Source: Psychroflexus sediminis
GTDB lineage: Bacteria > Bacteroidota > Bacteroidia > Flavobacteriales > Flavobacteriaceae
Direction: 5' to 3'
Length of the DNA stretch: 64,000 nucleotides
Assembly (NCBI RefSeq): GCF_900099815.1
Contig: NZ_FNCW01000010.1
Span: 62,001-126,000, forward strand
In this document: piece after piece, positions 52,940 to 61,861 of the stretch
How positions within the stretch are numbered: position 1 is the stretch's first letter
How the letters are laid out: the number at the start of each line of letters is the position of its first letter
Notes under the pieces: model-generated
Seen by the model: the letters and a program-made list of their open reading frames with translations, nothing else
What the model was told of the DNA's origin: nothing
Database searches by the model: none
Made by a program: the position numbers and the translations under genes

Positions 52940-53536
52940 ATGAAAGAAACACTTCAAAAATATTTGCCAGAGCGTTCGGTCGTTCCTGTGATGGGAATGA
53001 TAAAAGCCTATCAAATTCAATTGAAGATTGTAAGCCAGAGGCAAAGTAAACATGGTGATTACAGGCTCAAGCCTGATGGATTTCATCAGATCACAGTCAA
53101 TTCCAATTTGAATAAATACCGATTTTTGATGACGACGGTCCACGAGGTGGCTCATTTAATAGCCTTCAAGACCTACGGATTTTCTATTTTGCCTCATGGG
53201 CCTGAATGGAAGCATACCTTTCAGAAATTGATGCTGCCGTTTTTGAATCCCGAAATATTCCCAAATGATCTTTTGCCTGAGCTGGCAAGACATTTCAAAA
53301 ACCCTACCGCAAGTACGGATACCGATGCCAGACTTGCTGTAGCTATCAAGCAGTACGATAAGCCTAATGATAAATATTTTATATTTGAAATCCCCTTAGG
53401 GAGCATTTTTCAAATTCCAAATGGAAGGAAATTTAAAAGAGGCAGGAGAATTAGAAAACGCTACGAATGCCACGAAGTGAGCACAGGAAAAATATATGTA
53501 TTTCAGCCTAATGCTGAAGTGGATCTTTTAAAATAA
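52940..53536 (+). CDS. SprT-like domain metalloprotease
   Basis: A 198-residue protein with HEVAHLIAFKTYGFSILPHGPEWKHTFQKLM near 71-101; HExxH and the third His in HGPEW form the zinc site of SprT/Spartan-type domains. The C-terminal part is basic and has KRYECHEVSTGKIYVF, but not a clear Cys4 zinc ribbon. The role may be proteolysis of DNA-bound protein; the family name is the only safe statement. It lies between the SDR and manC. Confidence 0.85.
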   Translation: MKETLQKYLPERSVVPVMGMIKAYQIQLKIVSQRQSKHGDYRLKPDGFHQITVNSNLNKYRFLMTTVHEVAHLIAFKTYGFSILPHGPEWKHTFQKLMLPFLNPEIFPNDLLPELARHFKNPTASTDTDARLAVAIKQYDKPNDKYFIFEIPLGSIFQIPNGRKFKRGRRIRKRYECHEVSTGKIYVFQPNAEVDLLK

Positions 53537-53541
53537 TAAGT

Positions 53542-54624
53542 ATGAGTAAAAAGGATAATTATGCCGTAATCATGGCTGGAGGTGTGGGTTCAAGGTTTTG
53601 GCCTGTGAGTAAGACCTCCTATCCTAAACAGTTTCATGACATGTTAGGAACTGGCAAATCTCTTCTGCAGCAAACCTTTGTAAGATTAGCGAAAATTGTT
53701 CCAGCCGATCAAATCTTAATCCTAACCAATTCAGAATATACTGGACTTGTTAGCAAACAGTTGCCCGAGATCAAAAACACTCAGGTGATTGCCGAGCCCG
53801 CGATGAGAAATACGGCGCCCTGTATTTTGCTTTCAGCTCTTAAAATCAATAAAGAAAATCCCAGAGCAAGAATGATTGTGGCTCCCAGCGATCATTGGAT
53901 AGAAGATGAAGAGGCTTTTGCAAGTGATGTGCACAGGGCTTTTGAGGCTTGCACAAAACAAGACCTGTTAATGACTTTAGGCATCACACCCACCTTTCCC
54001 AATACAGGTTACGGTTATATCAAGTATCAAAAAGAGGAGTCTTCCGCTGTTAAAAAAGTGGAGACATTTACCGAGAAGCCCGATTATCCTACAGCCCAAT
54101 CCTTTTTGAAAGAAGGCAATTACTTGTGGAATGCAGGAATTTTTATATGGAAAACCTCTCTAATTATAGATCAGTATCAGCAGTTTCTTCCAGATATGTT
54201 TTCTGTTTTTGAAAAGTCCTGGTCCAAATTGAATACGCAAGAAGAGGAGAGCTTTTTAGAAAATCATTATCCTCAGTTTGAAAATATTTCCATCGATTAC
54301 GGTATCCTGGAAAAAGCAAAGCAGGTCGGAGTGATTGAAGCCAGTTTCGACTGGAGCGATTTAGGGACCTGGGGTTCACTTCACAATCAGCTTCCTAAGG
54401 ATGAAAACGAGAATGTAAGTATAAATGCAAAATCCGTTTTTATAGACTCAACCAATACCATTTTGCGAACGTCTAAAGATAAAATAGCTATTATCAAAGG
54501 TCTTCACGATTATATCGTTGTGGAGAGCGATGACAGTCTTGTGATTTTACCCAAAAAGGATGAACAAGAAATCAAAACAATACGTAACTTGGTTATGGAT
54601 AAATTTGGAAAAAACCACGGCTAA
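53542..54624 (+). CDS. manC: mannose-1-phosphate guanylyltransferase
   Basis: A 360-residue nucleotidyltransferase making GDP-mannose. VIMAGGVGSRFWPVSKTSYPKQF (9-31) is the GTP-binding signature, followed by EPAMRNTAPCILL, APSDHWI, FTEKPDYPTA and GNYLWNAGIFIWK (about 194-206). FDWSDLGTWGSL closes the core. It has no isomerase domain, so it is monofunctional. It would supply donor for the mannosyltransferase-like enzymes at 20719-24229. Confidence 0.92.
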   Translation: MSKKDNYAVIMAGGVGSRFWPVSKTSYPKQFHDMLGTGKSLLQQTFVRLAKIVPADQILILTNSEYTGLVSKQLPEIKNTQVIAEPAMRNTAPCILLSALKINKENPRARMIVAPSDHWIEDEEAFASDVHRAFEACTKQDLLMTLGITPTFPNTGYGYIKYQKEESSAVKKVETFTEKPDYPTAQSFLKEGNYLWNAGIFIWKTSLIIDQYQQFLPDMFSVFEKSWSKLNTQEEESFLENHYPQFENISIDYGILEKAKQVGVIEASFDWSDLGTWGSLHNQLPKDENENVSINAKSVFIDSTNTILRTSKDKIAIIKGLHDYIVVESDDSLVILPKKDEQEIKTIRNLVMDKFGKNHG

Positions 54625-54627
54625 CTC

Positions 54628-56058
54628 ATGACTGAAAACACCTCAAGCCCTGCAGGAGAGGAATCTTCGAAACAAGTAAAAAGCAGCCTTAGGCATTCGT
54701 TTGGAAGCCTCAAAAGTTTCCTGTACGAGCTTTTGGATATTACGCATGATACCGACAGGGAAGCCACCACCGAAGCTATTCTAAAAGACATTCCCTTCAA
54801 GGGGCACAATGCCTGGATTTTAATCTTTTCTATCTTTGTCGCTTCCGTAGGCCTGAATGTGAGCAGTACAGCTGTTGTCATTGGAGCGATGCTTATCTCT
54901 CCTCTGATGGGACCTATTGTAGGGCTCGGGTTTTCTGTAGCGATCAATGACGTGGATACCCTCAGAAGATCCCTGATTAACCTTGGCGTTATGGTTGGGC
55001 TCAGTTTGATTACGGCATTTATTTATTTTCAATTATCACCACTTACCAAGCTCACTCCAGAACTGGAAGCGAGAACCTATCCGACCATACTCGATGTTTT
55101 AGTGGCAATTTTTGGGGGTCTTGCCCTTATCATTGCGAAAGCCAAAAAAGGAACCATCATCACTGTCATTTCCGGTGTGGCTATCGCTACGGCTTTGATG
55201 CCTCCGCTTTGTACAGCCGGTTATGGTCTGGCAGTCTGGGACATGAGTATTTTTGGAGGCGCCATGTATTTGTTTACCATCAACACTATATTTATAGCCT
55301 TATCCACTTTTGTGGTTTCTAAATTCTTAAGATTTCCTCTCGTTAAATATGCAAATTCACTGAGGCGAAAGCGAATTGCACAAATCGCTTCCTCGATTGC
55401 CATCATAGTCATGATTCCCAGTGTTTATTTGTTTTATAATCTGATGAAGGAGTCTTATTTTGTGACCGATGCCACTGCCTTTGTACAGGAGGAGCTGCTG
55501 AGCTACAAGCAATCCTTTCTTCAGAAAAACGCGACCCATATCTCGTACAATTCCGGGCTTTCACCAAGTATTGAAGTTTCTTTTTTAGGCAAAGAAATTC
55601 CTAAAGAAGTGATTACCTTATGGAAGGACAAGATGAAGACCTACGATTATTTGGAAGGTACAGAGTTAAAAGTCCTTCAAAATGAAAATTCAGAGAATTT
55701 CAACCAGGTACAATACATGGTGGAACTTAAAAAAAGAGATTCTTTAGAGCTGGCCATGTCTAAAACTGAAATTGAAAATTTACGCTATCAGCTCAGAACC
55801 ATGCAAAAAAGCAACAGAATTGTAGAATTTGGCAGGCTGGCTCAGGAAATTCAACTGAATTACGAAAACATAGCAGAAGTGAGTTTTGCAGATGTTATTA
55901 AATCGAACTTCGAGAATCTGGATACCATCCCAACCTTCAGTATCAAATGGAAACAAGAAGCGAATCCAGAAGAAAAGGAAGCTAAACGCCAACAACTCGA
56001 AGGCTGGTTATCCTATAAACTAAACCTTGAAAATATAGAAGTCCTTTCCTTAAATTAA
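54628..56058 (+). CDS. DUF389-family membrane protein
   Basis: A 476-residue protein. Six or so membrane helices lie at about 55-280, with ASVGLNVSSTAVVIGAMLISPLMGPIVGLGFS (about 71-102) and GVAIATALMPPLCTAGYGLAV (about 182-202), the hallmark motifs of DUF389/TIGR00341. A soluble C-terminal region (about 285-476) with a coiled-coil stretch (KKRDSLELAMSKTEIENLRYQLR) follows. The function is unknown. It ends overlapping the convergent mlaF gene by 4 bases. Confidence 0.88.
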   Translation: MTENTSSPAGEESSKQVKSSLRHSFGSLKSFLYELLDITHDTDREATTEAILKDIPFKGHNAWILIFSIFVASVGLNVSSTAVVIGAMLISPLMGPIVGLGFSVAINDVDTLRRSLINLGVMVGLSLITAFIYFQLSPLTKLTPELEARTYPTILDVLVAIFGGLALIIAKAKKGTIITVISGVAIATALMPPLCTAGYGLAVWDMSIFGGAMYLFTINTIFIALSTFVVSKFLRFPLVKYANSLRRKRIAQIASSIAIIVMIPSVYLFYNLMKESYFVTDATAFVQEELLSYKQSFLQKNATHISYNSGLSPSIEVSFLGKEIPKEVITLWKDKMKTYDYLEGTELKVLQNENSENFNQVQYMVELKKRDSLELAMSKTEIENLRYQLRTMQKSNRIVEFGRLAQEIQLNYENIAEVSFADVIKSNFENLDTIPTFSIKWKQEANPEEKEAKRQQLEGWLSYKLNLENIEVLSLN

Positions 56059-56819
56059 AGCCCTTCCCGCTGAGCGACCCTCACTTTTTGAAATAAATTG
56101 GAGGCGTAGACGAAGTCGATAAGTTTTTTATTCTCTGTCTTATAGATATTATCTTTGTTGCCTTCCCAGGCTTTGACTCCATTTTCCAGATAAATAATTT
56201 TTTCACCTATTTCGAAAACCGAATTCATATCGTGGGTATTGATGACGGTTGTGATGTCGTTTTCATGAGTGATTTCCTGAATAAGATTGTCGATGACAGA
56301 GGCAGTTCTGGGGTCCAGACCTGAATTGGGTTCGTCACAAAACAAAAAATTGGGCTTGTTCACAATAGCTCTCGCTATAGAAACCCGCTTTTGCATTCCT
56401 CCACTTATCTCGGAAGGTAATTTATGATTGGTTTCTCTCAAGTTTACTCGATCAAGAACTTCCTCTACCCGATCTTTCATCTCCTGTTTACTCATTGTTG
56501 TAAGCATCTTCAAGGGAAACATGACATTTTCCTCAACGGTCATAGAATCGAACAAAGCTCCTCCCTGAAAGACCATTCCCATTTGCTTACTGATTTCTCT
56601 TTTTTCATCCTTAGAAAAATGCCTGTAAGCCTTGCCATTGTACTCTATACTTCCGGAGTCGGGGACCAGAAGTCCAAGCAGGCATTTCAAAAACACAGTT
56701 TTACCCGAGCCCGATTGACCGATGATTAAATTGGTTTTACCTTTTTCAAATTCGGCATTCACACCTGTTAAGACGTCCAAATCATCAAAAGACTTATGTA
56801 AATCTGTAACTTTTATCAT
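56055..56819 (-). CDS. mlaF: ABC transporter ATP-binding protein, MlaF-like
   Basis: A 254-residue ATPase. Walker A IIGQSGSGKTVFLKCLLG (about 32-49), Q-loop MVFQGGALFDSMTVEENV (about 81-98), signature EISGGMQKRVSIARAI (about 137-152), Walker B FLFCDEPNSGLDP and the H-loop TVINTHD. The LFDSMTVEENV pattern is typical of MlaF, which drives lipid transport between inner and outer membranes. It follows mlaE by 1 base. No MCE-domain (MlaD) gene lies in the window. Confidence 0.9.
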   Translation of the reverse strand: MIKVTDLHKSFDDLDVLTGVNAEFEKGKTNLIIGQSGSGKTVFLKCLLGLLVPDSGSIEYNGKAYRHFSKDEKREISKQMGMVFQGGALFDSMTVEENVMFPLKMLTTMSKQEMKDRVEEVLDRVNLRETNHKLPSEISGGMQKRVSIARAIVNKPNFLFCDEPNSGLDPRTASVIDNLIQEITHENDITTVINTHDMNSVFEIGEKIIYLENGVKAWEGNKDNIYKTENKKLIDFVYASNLFQKVRVAQREGL

Positions 56820-56820
56820 A

Positions 56821-57564
56821 TTAGCTTAATAATAATTGAGTGATGAAATAATTCATAAAAATGATAATGACACTCGTCCAGACAAAAGAAGTCGTTGCGG
56901 CATGACCCACTTCCAGAGAACCACCTTTCATATAATAACCGTGAAAAGAAGGAACCGTGGCAAGTATCAGGGCAAAAATGAAACTTTTGAGGAATGCATA
57001 GAATATCTGAAAAGGAACGAAATCTTCCTGTAAGCCTGTTATAAATTGATCTGCATTTAAATATCCACCGTAGACACTGGCAACATAAGCGCCTATGATG
57101 CCAATAAACATTGAAATGGCAATCACAAAGGGGAACAGACACATAGCTACAATTTTGGGAAAAACAAGATAATTCAGCGAGTTTATACCCATGACTTCCA
57201 AGGCATCAATCTGTTCAGAAACACGCATGGTTCCGATACTTGAAGTAATATAAGAGCCCACTTTTCCGGCCATGATAATGGATACAAATGTTGGCGCAAA
57301 TTCCAAGATGATGGACTGTCTGGCCGCAAAGCCTATAAGTGATCTTGGAACAAAGGGATTTGAAAAATTAAGCGCTGTCTGTATGGCAATAACCGCACCT
57401 ATGAAAAAGGAAATAAAAATCACAATGCCCAAAGAGCTTATGATAAGATCATCTATTTCTTGGAGAATGAGTCTTCTCAATTCAGAAGCTTTGGTCATTC
57501 TTTTAAAGGTGTCATAAATCATTATGAAATATTGACCAATACTTTTTATATATTTTGATAGCAT
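56821..57564 (-). CDS. mlaE: ABC transporter permease, MlaE-like
   Basis: About 247 residues (ATG at 57564; 57573 also possible). The MlaE fold is clear: GIVIFISFFIGAVIAIQTALNF (about 45-66), RSIILEFAPTFVSIIMAGKVGSYITSSIGTMRVSEQIDALEVMGINS (about 84-131) and the C-terminal SFHGYYMKGGSLEVGHAATTSFVWTSV motif. It forms the membrane part of the lipid transporter with MlaF encoded downstream. It diverges from pafA. Confidence 0.91.
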   Translation of the reverse strand: MLSKYIKSIGQYFIMIYDTFKRMTKASELRRLILQEIDDLIISSLGIVIFISFFIGAVIAIQTALNFSNPFVPRSLIGFAARQSIILEFAPTFVSIIMAGKVGSYITSSIGTMRVSEQIDALEVMGINSLNYLVFPKIVAMCLFPFVIAISMFIGIIGAYVASVYGGYLNADQFITGLQEDFVPFQIFYAFLKSFIFALILATVPSFHGYYMKGGSLEVGHAATTSFVWTSVIIIFMNYFITQLLLS

Positions 57565-57659
57565 CTGCTTCAAGCCTTTTTGAAATTTTTATAAAAATAG
57601 AATAAAAACTTGAGGATACGATTTAACCGAAGCATAAACTTGAAACTTACATAAGTTCC

Positions 57660-57667
57660 TATCTTTG
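57660..57667 (+). promoter_or_regulatory. -7 box (TATCTTTG) for the PafA-type phosphatase gene
   Basis: TATCTTTG fits TAnnTTTG and lies 18 bases before the ATG at 57686. Confidence 0.42.
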
Positions 57668-57685
57668 CAAAAAACATTTTGACTT

Positions 57686-59317
57686 ATGAAATTTAAAATT
57701 GCTGTTTTATTTCTTTTACTTATTCAAGTTCAGTTATTTGCTCAAGACATTCCCGGTAAAGCCAAGCTTGTGGTTGGAGTGGTTGTCGATCAAATGCGGT
57801 ATGATTATTTGACAAAATTTCAAAAAGATTATTCTGAGGATGGTTTCAAACGTCTACAACGGGAAGGTTTTGAAATGAAAAACTTTCATTTCAACTATGT
57901 TCCGACCTACACAGGACCCGGCCATGCTTCCGTTTACACAGGAACTAGCCCTATGAATCATGGCATCGTGGCCAATAACTGGTATAATAAAGTGATAAAG
58001 GAACGTGTTTACTGTGTTTCAGATCCCAGTGTTACAGGTTTGGGGGTGGATTCAGACAATAGAGATGGTAAAATGTCACCGCATAGAATGTTGACCACCA
58101 GCTTTGCAGATCAAAACCGTCTTCATACACAGTTCAGAGGAAAAACTATTGGGGTATCTATAAAAGATCGCGGTGCTATTTTACCAGCTGGACATACTGC
58201 CAATGCCGCTTACTGGTTTGTAGGCGGAGATCAGGGTGACTTTATAAGCTCAGACTTCTACATGGATAAATTGCCAAAATGGGTCACTAAGTTCAATGCT
58301 TCTGATGTGGCTAAAAGTTATCTCAAAGTCTGGGATACCTATCAAGATATATCCACTTACACCGAAAGTGGTTCAGACCTAAATGACTATGAAAATGGGT
58401 TCAGCAGCAAAGAAGAGGCAACCTTTCCCTATAACCTCAAAAAGCTTGCTAAAGAAAATGGAGATTACAGCATTATAAGATCAACACCTTATGGAAATGA
58501 TTTGCTGTTGGATTTTGCCAAGCAAGCTATAGTGAATGAAGAGCTTGGCCAGGATGAGTTTACAGACGTATTCACGCTGAGCTTTTCCAGTACAGATTAT
58601 GTAGGACACAATTTTGGTGTTAATTCAAAAGAAATTCAAGATACCTACGTGAGACTAGATCGCAATATCGCTGATTTGATGACCTTTCTAGACCAGCAAG
58701 TTGGAAAAGGAAATTATACCCTGTTCTTAACCGCAGACCACGGGGCTGTTCATGTGCCCCAATTTTTAAAAGACAATAAGATTCCTGCAGGCTATTTTGA
58801 AGTTGATGAGATGCGTGCTGCTTTAGAAGACTACCTAAGCGCTGAGTTTGGTTTAGATCATGTGATCGAAAGCATTTATAACCATCAGATCTTTCTCGAT
58901 TATTCTAAATTTGATTCTTATGCTGAATTTGTTGCTGCTCAAAATGAAGTAAAGCACTTTTTACTTCAGTATAAAAACATAGACAAGGTATATACCAGAG
59001 AAATGCTTGAAAACAGTGATTTCACAGATACTCCCGCAGAACTTATTCTAAGAGGGTTTCACCAGAAACGCAGCGGGGATGTGGCTTATGTCTTAGAAAA
59101 CGCTTACATTTCTTACTCTAAAAAAGGCTCCACTCACGGGAGCGGAAATAATTACGATACCCAGGCGCCTTTATTGATGTATGGGAATGGAATAAAATCC
59201 GGAAAAACTTATAAGCGCTATCATATTCCAGATATTGCTCCAACCATATCAGCACTTTTAGGGATTGAATTACCCAGTGGAGCGACGGGGACAATTATTT
59301 CTGAAGTTTTAGAATAA
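57686..59317 (+). CDS. pafA: PafA-type alkaline phosphatase/nucleotide pyrophosphatase family enzyme
   Basis: A 543-residue exported enzyme with a signal peptide (MKFKIAVLFLLLIQVQLFAQ). The nucleophile is the Thr in PTYTGPGHASVYTGTSPMNHGI (about 74-95), as in the Ca-independent phosphate-irrepressible phosphatase PafA of Bacteroidota. Zinc ligands are found in LSFSSTDYVGHNFG (about 304-317) and FLTADHGAVHVP (about 349-360), with a late His in KKGSTHGSG. It releases phosphate from monoesters in the periplasm. Its terminator lies inside the convergent glycosyltransferase gene. Confidence 0.88.
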   Translation: MKFKIAVLFLLLIQVQLFAQDIPGKAKLVVGVVVDQMRYDYLTKFQKDYSEDGFKRLQREGFEMKNFHFNYVPTYTGPGHASVYTGTSPMNHGIVANNWYNKVIKERVYCVSDPSVTGLGVDSDNRDGKMSPHRMLTTSFADQNRLHTQFRGKTIGVSIKDRGAILPAGHTANAAYWFVGGDQGDFISSDFYMDKLPKWVTKFNASDVAKSYLKVWDTYQDISTYTESGSDLNDYENGFSSKEEATFPYNLKKLAKENGDYSIIRSTPYGNDLLLDFAKQAIVNEELGQDEFTDVFTLSFSSTDYVGHNFGVNSKEIQDTYVRLDRNIADLMTFLDQQVGKGNYTLFLTADHGAVHVPQFLKDNKIPAGYFEVDEMRAALEDYLSAEFGLDHVIESIYNHQIFLDYSKFDSYAEFVAAQNEVKHFLLQYKNIDKVYTREMLENSDFTDTPAELILRGFHQKRSGDVAYVLENAYISYSKKGSTHGSGNNYDTQAPLLMYGNGIKSGKTYKRYHIPDIAPTISALLGIELPSGATGTIISEVLE

Positions 59318-60157
59318 GCGTTCTTTAAGTTTAGACCATCTGTAGGTTCTTATAAAAGCACCTTCCTGTTCAGTGACCAGGAAGGTGTTTTTTTTTGGAT
59401 TACTTCTCATAAAGGAGGTCATGGATTCTAGGAAAAAGGACAGGCTCGATTTATTTTTGGCCATTTTCAAACAGGTCAATAGGGCTAAAGACCAGCTGTA
59501 TCGCATTCGAAATAAGGAAGCACCAAAAACGCCTGGCAGATTTTTTTTGTACTGCTGTCCTGTGGGTTTAAGATGTCTGACCTGCAAGTCTGGATTGGTA
59601 TGGACTTCCCAGCCCTGAAATCTGGCTTTCATTTCATCGATAGTATCCCACCCCATAGCTGGAGTTAAGCCTTTTATGTCTTCAAAACATTCCAGGCGAT
59701 AAGCTTTTAAAGCTCCCCGTAAATGATCAGCATTGGTGAGCTGCTCGACCTGCCAGGCCCCATCTTTCCATAGTGTACAAAATCCTCCATACATGCCGAG
59801 TTTTGAGTTTTCCTGAAAAGCTTCAGTCAATACCTTGAGATAATCTTCAGGAAAAATAAGGTCTGCGTCAAATTTGCAAATCACATCGTAATCAACTCTT
59901 AAGTTTTTCAGTCCGAAATTAAAGGCATCGACAATTTTACTTCCTGGTTCATGACTGAAGCTTTTCTGCCTGGAAATGAGACTCAAATTTTCGTAAGAAT
60001 GGGAAAGGTTGTGGACAATGTTTGGAGTATTATCGCTGGAACCATCATCGACTACCAGTATTTTTTTTGCTGCATGTGTTTGATTCAAAAGAGAATCCAG
60101 ACAGTTTTTGATAAACTTTTCTTCATTATAAGCTGGTATGATGATAACAAGATCCAC
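59309..60157 (-). CDS. family 2 glycosyltransferase, GTG start
   Basis: A 282-residue GT2 with VIIIPAYNEEKFIKNCLDSLL (4-24), VVDDGSSDNT (about 35-44) and CKFDADLIFPEDYL (about 97-110). WDTIDEMKARFQGWEV suits the acceptor region. The GTG at 60157 overlaps the methyltransferase stop by 1 base. Its last 9 bases overlap pafA, and codons around 59359-59396 form the pafA terminator on the other strand. The acceptor is unknown. Confidence 0.85.
   Translation of the reverse strand: MDLVIIIPAYNEEKFIKNCLDSLLNQTHAAKKILVVDDGSSDNTPNIVHNLSHSYENLSLISRQKSFSHEPGSKIVDAFNFGLKNLRVDYDVICKFDADLIFPEDYLKVLTEAFQENSKLGMYGGFCTLWKDGAWQVEQLTNADHLRGALKAYRLECFEDIKGLTPAMGWDTIDEMKARFQGWEVHTNPDLQVRHLKPTGQQYKKNLPGVFGASLFRMRYSWSLALLTCLKMAKNKSSLSFFLESMTSFMRSNPKKNTFLVTEQEGAFIRTYRWSKLKERLF
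59359..59396 (+). terminator. terminator of pafA embedded in the convergent GT2 coding region
   Basis: CACCTTCCTG (59359-59368) pairs perfectly with CAGGAAGGTG (59378-59387), loop TTCAGTGAC, followed by nine T (59388-59396). It starts 42 bases after the pafA stop and lies fully inside the C-terminal coding part of the GT2 gene. Confidence 0.9.
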
Positions 60158-60684
60158 TAGGAAGATTTTCTTTTACAGCACACAAGATAGTATCTCGGTG
60201 TGAATAACCTCAAAATTGGTCGTATTCCTATTTTATTTGCAGGATGGGTGAAGCTTTTGGAATCGATTATTTCCCACCCCGCTTTATCTAAAAGCCAGTC
60301 AAATTGCCAGTGTTCAAATTCATGATAATGCCGGTCCCAGGGATCGGTTTTGCTTTTATAGGCTTTCGCAAACCAAAGTTTAAGGGGAACACTGGCAAAT
60401 AAATACTCGCTTTGCAGGCTTTTTAGAACTTCCAAAGGCGATAAGAGGTGTTCAAAAATTTCAAAAGCTGTGGTTATTTTTGCTGAAGAAGCTTTGAGCT
60501 GACTTTGATCCAGATCAAGATCCTGGCCTTTAGTGTTTTCAACGCTATAGCCTTCCGAAGACAGCAACTTAGAAAATGGATTTTCCACGCCAAGGTCCAA
60601 AATCTCTGATGGAGGAGGAGCGTGTGTTTTCAAAAACTCCAGGGTGATTCGAAATCGCTTTTTAGGATAGGTATTTTCGTACAT
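60157..60684 (-). CDS. class I SAM-dependent methyltransferase-like protein
   Basis: A 175-residue protein. SEILDLGVENPFSKLLSSEG (about 18-37) is the SAM motif I region, GQDLDLDQS motif II and ITTAFEIFEHLLSPLEVLKSL (about 71-91) motif post-II. It is shorter than most family members (about 200-250). The substrate is unknown. It starts 8 bases after the ketoacyl synthase-like gene and overlaps the GT2 gene, so the three form an operon. Confidence 0.78.
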   Translation of the reverse strand: MYENTYPKKRFRITLEFLKTHAPPPSEILDLGVENPFSKLLSSEGYSVENTKGQDLDLDQSQLKASSAKITTAFEIFEHLLSPLEVLKSLQSEYLFASVPLKLWFAKAYKSKTDPWDRHYHEFEHWQFDWLLDKAGWEIIDSKSFTHPANKIGIRPILRLFTPRYYLVCCKRKSS

Positions 60685-60691
60685 CTGACGT

Positions 60692-61753
60692 CTAGATTTC
60701 GTAGACTATCGCGTTGATGTTCATACCTGCGCCTACACTGGCAAACATGATGGTATCTCCCGGCTCTAGGGCTTCATGCTCAAAATCACCCCTCAAAAAC
60801 ATATCATAAAGCGTAGGAATAGTAGCTACACTGCTATTCCCTAGTTTGTCTATGCTCATGGGCATCACATCTTTAGGTGCTTCTCTTTCATATAGTTTAT
60901 AGAACCTCTGTACGATAGCTTCATCCATTTTTTCATTGGCCTGATGAATAAATATCTTTTTAAGATCATCAATAGATTTACCGCTTTCTTCCAGACAGGC
61001 TTTCATGGCTTCAGGAACTTTGGATAAAGCAAAATTGTAAATCTTTCTTCCATACATTTTGATATAAGCCCTATCATCCTCTCTATCGGGAGAAAAGGAT
61101 TTATCAAAATAAATGTAGCTAGCCTCAGTTTTTGTATAGGTAGCAGTTTTATGAGCTAAAATCCCTCCTTTGGAATCGTTTAGCTCAAAAATAGTCGCCC
61201 CCGCACCATCGGCATAAATCATGCTATCCCTGTCATTGGGATCAACTACTCTGGAAAGTGTTTCAGCACCAATAATTAAACAGCGTTTGGCCATTCCCGC
61301 TTTCATAAAAGCCAGGGAATGTATGCAGCCTTCTATCCAGCCCGGACAACCAAATAAAAGGTCGTAGGCCACACAGCTGGGATTATCGATTTGTAATTTT
61401 TCTTTCACTCGCGAGGCAAGACTCGGCACCGTATCGGCTTGTTGCGTATTATGGCTAACGTCTCCAAAATTATGAGCTACAATAATATAATCTAAGGTCT
61501 CTGGATCGATTCCTGCATTTTGAATAGCTTTTTCGGCGGCAAAAGTAGCGATGTCAGATGTTTTTAGATTGTCCTCAACATAACGTCTTTCTTCGATACC
61601 AGTAATGGCTTTAAATTTTTTGATGATGACTTCTGGATGGGCATCAAAAGCAGTTTCATCCTGATTGAAGAATTTGTTTTCCAAAAAATCTTCATTTTTC
61701 TTGATCATTTCAGGAATATAACTCCCAACACCAACGATTTTTATAGCATTCAT
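60692..61753 (-). CDS. ketoacyl-ACP synthase III family protein
   Basis: A 353-residue thiolase-fold enzyme. The active-site Cys is in YDLLFGCPGWIEGC (about 124-137), the His in FIHQANEKMDEAI (about 271-283) and the Asn in LGNSSVATIPTLYD (about 306-319), so the Cys-His-Asn triad is intact. The Cys neighbourhood (GCPGW) is unlike classical FabH (ACAGF), so a side branch of the family is likely. It would condense an acyl-CoA or acyl-ACP; products are unknown. First gene of a three-gene run. Confidence 0.88.
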   Translation of the reverse strand: MNAIKIVGVGSYIPEMIKKNEDFLENKFFNQDETAFDAHPEVIIKKFKAITGIEERRYVEDNLKTSDIATFAAEKAIQNAGIDPETLDYIIVAHNFGDVSHNTQQADTVPSLASRVKEKLQIDNPSCVAYDLLFGCPGWIEGCIHSLAFMKAGMAKRCLIIGAETLSRVVDPNDRDSMIYADGAGATIFELNDSKGGILAHKTATYTKTEASYIYFDKSFSPDREDDRAYIKMYGRKIYNFALSKVPEAMKACLEESGKSIDDLKKIFIHQANEKMDEAIVQRFYKLYEREAPKDVMPMSIDKLGNSSVATIPTLYDMFLRGDFEHEALEPGDTIMFASVGAGMNINAIVYEI

Positions 61754-61861
61754 GTTCCGTATAAATTTTTTTGCAAGGTACAGTTAATGTAATTAAATTG
61801 TAAAGTAAGATTCAAAATTAATAGATTTTAAAACGTTTTAGGAGGTATTCTGAATTTGATT

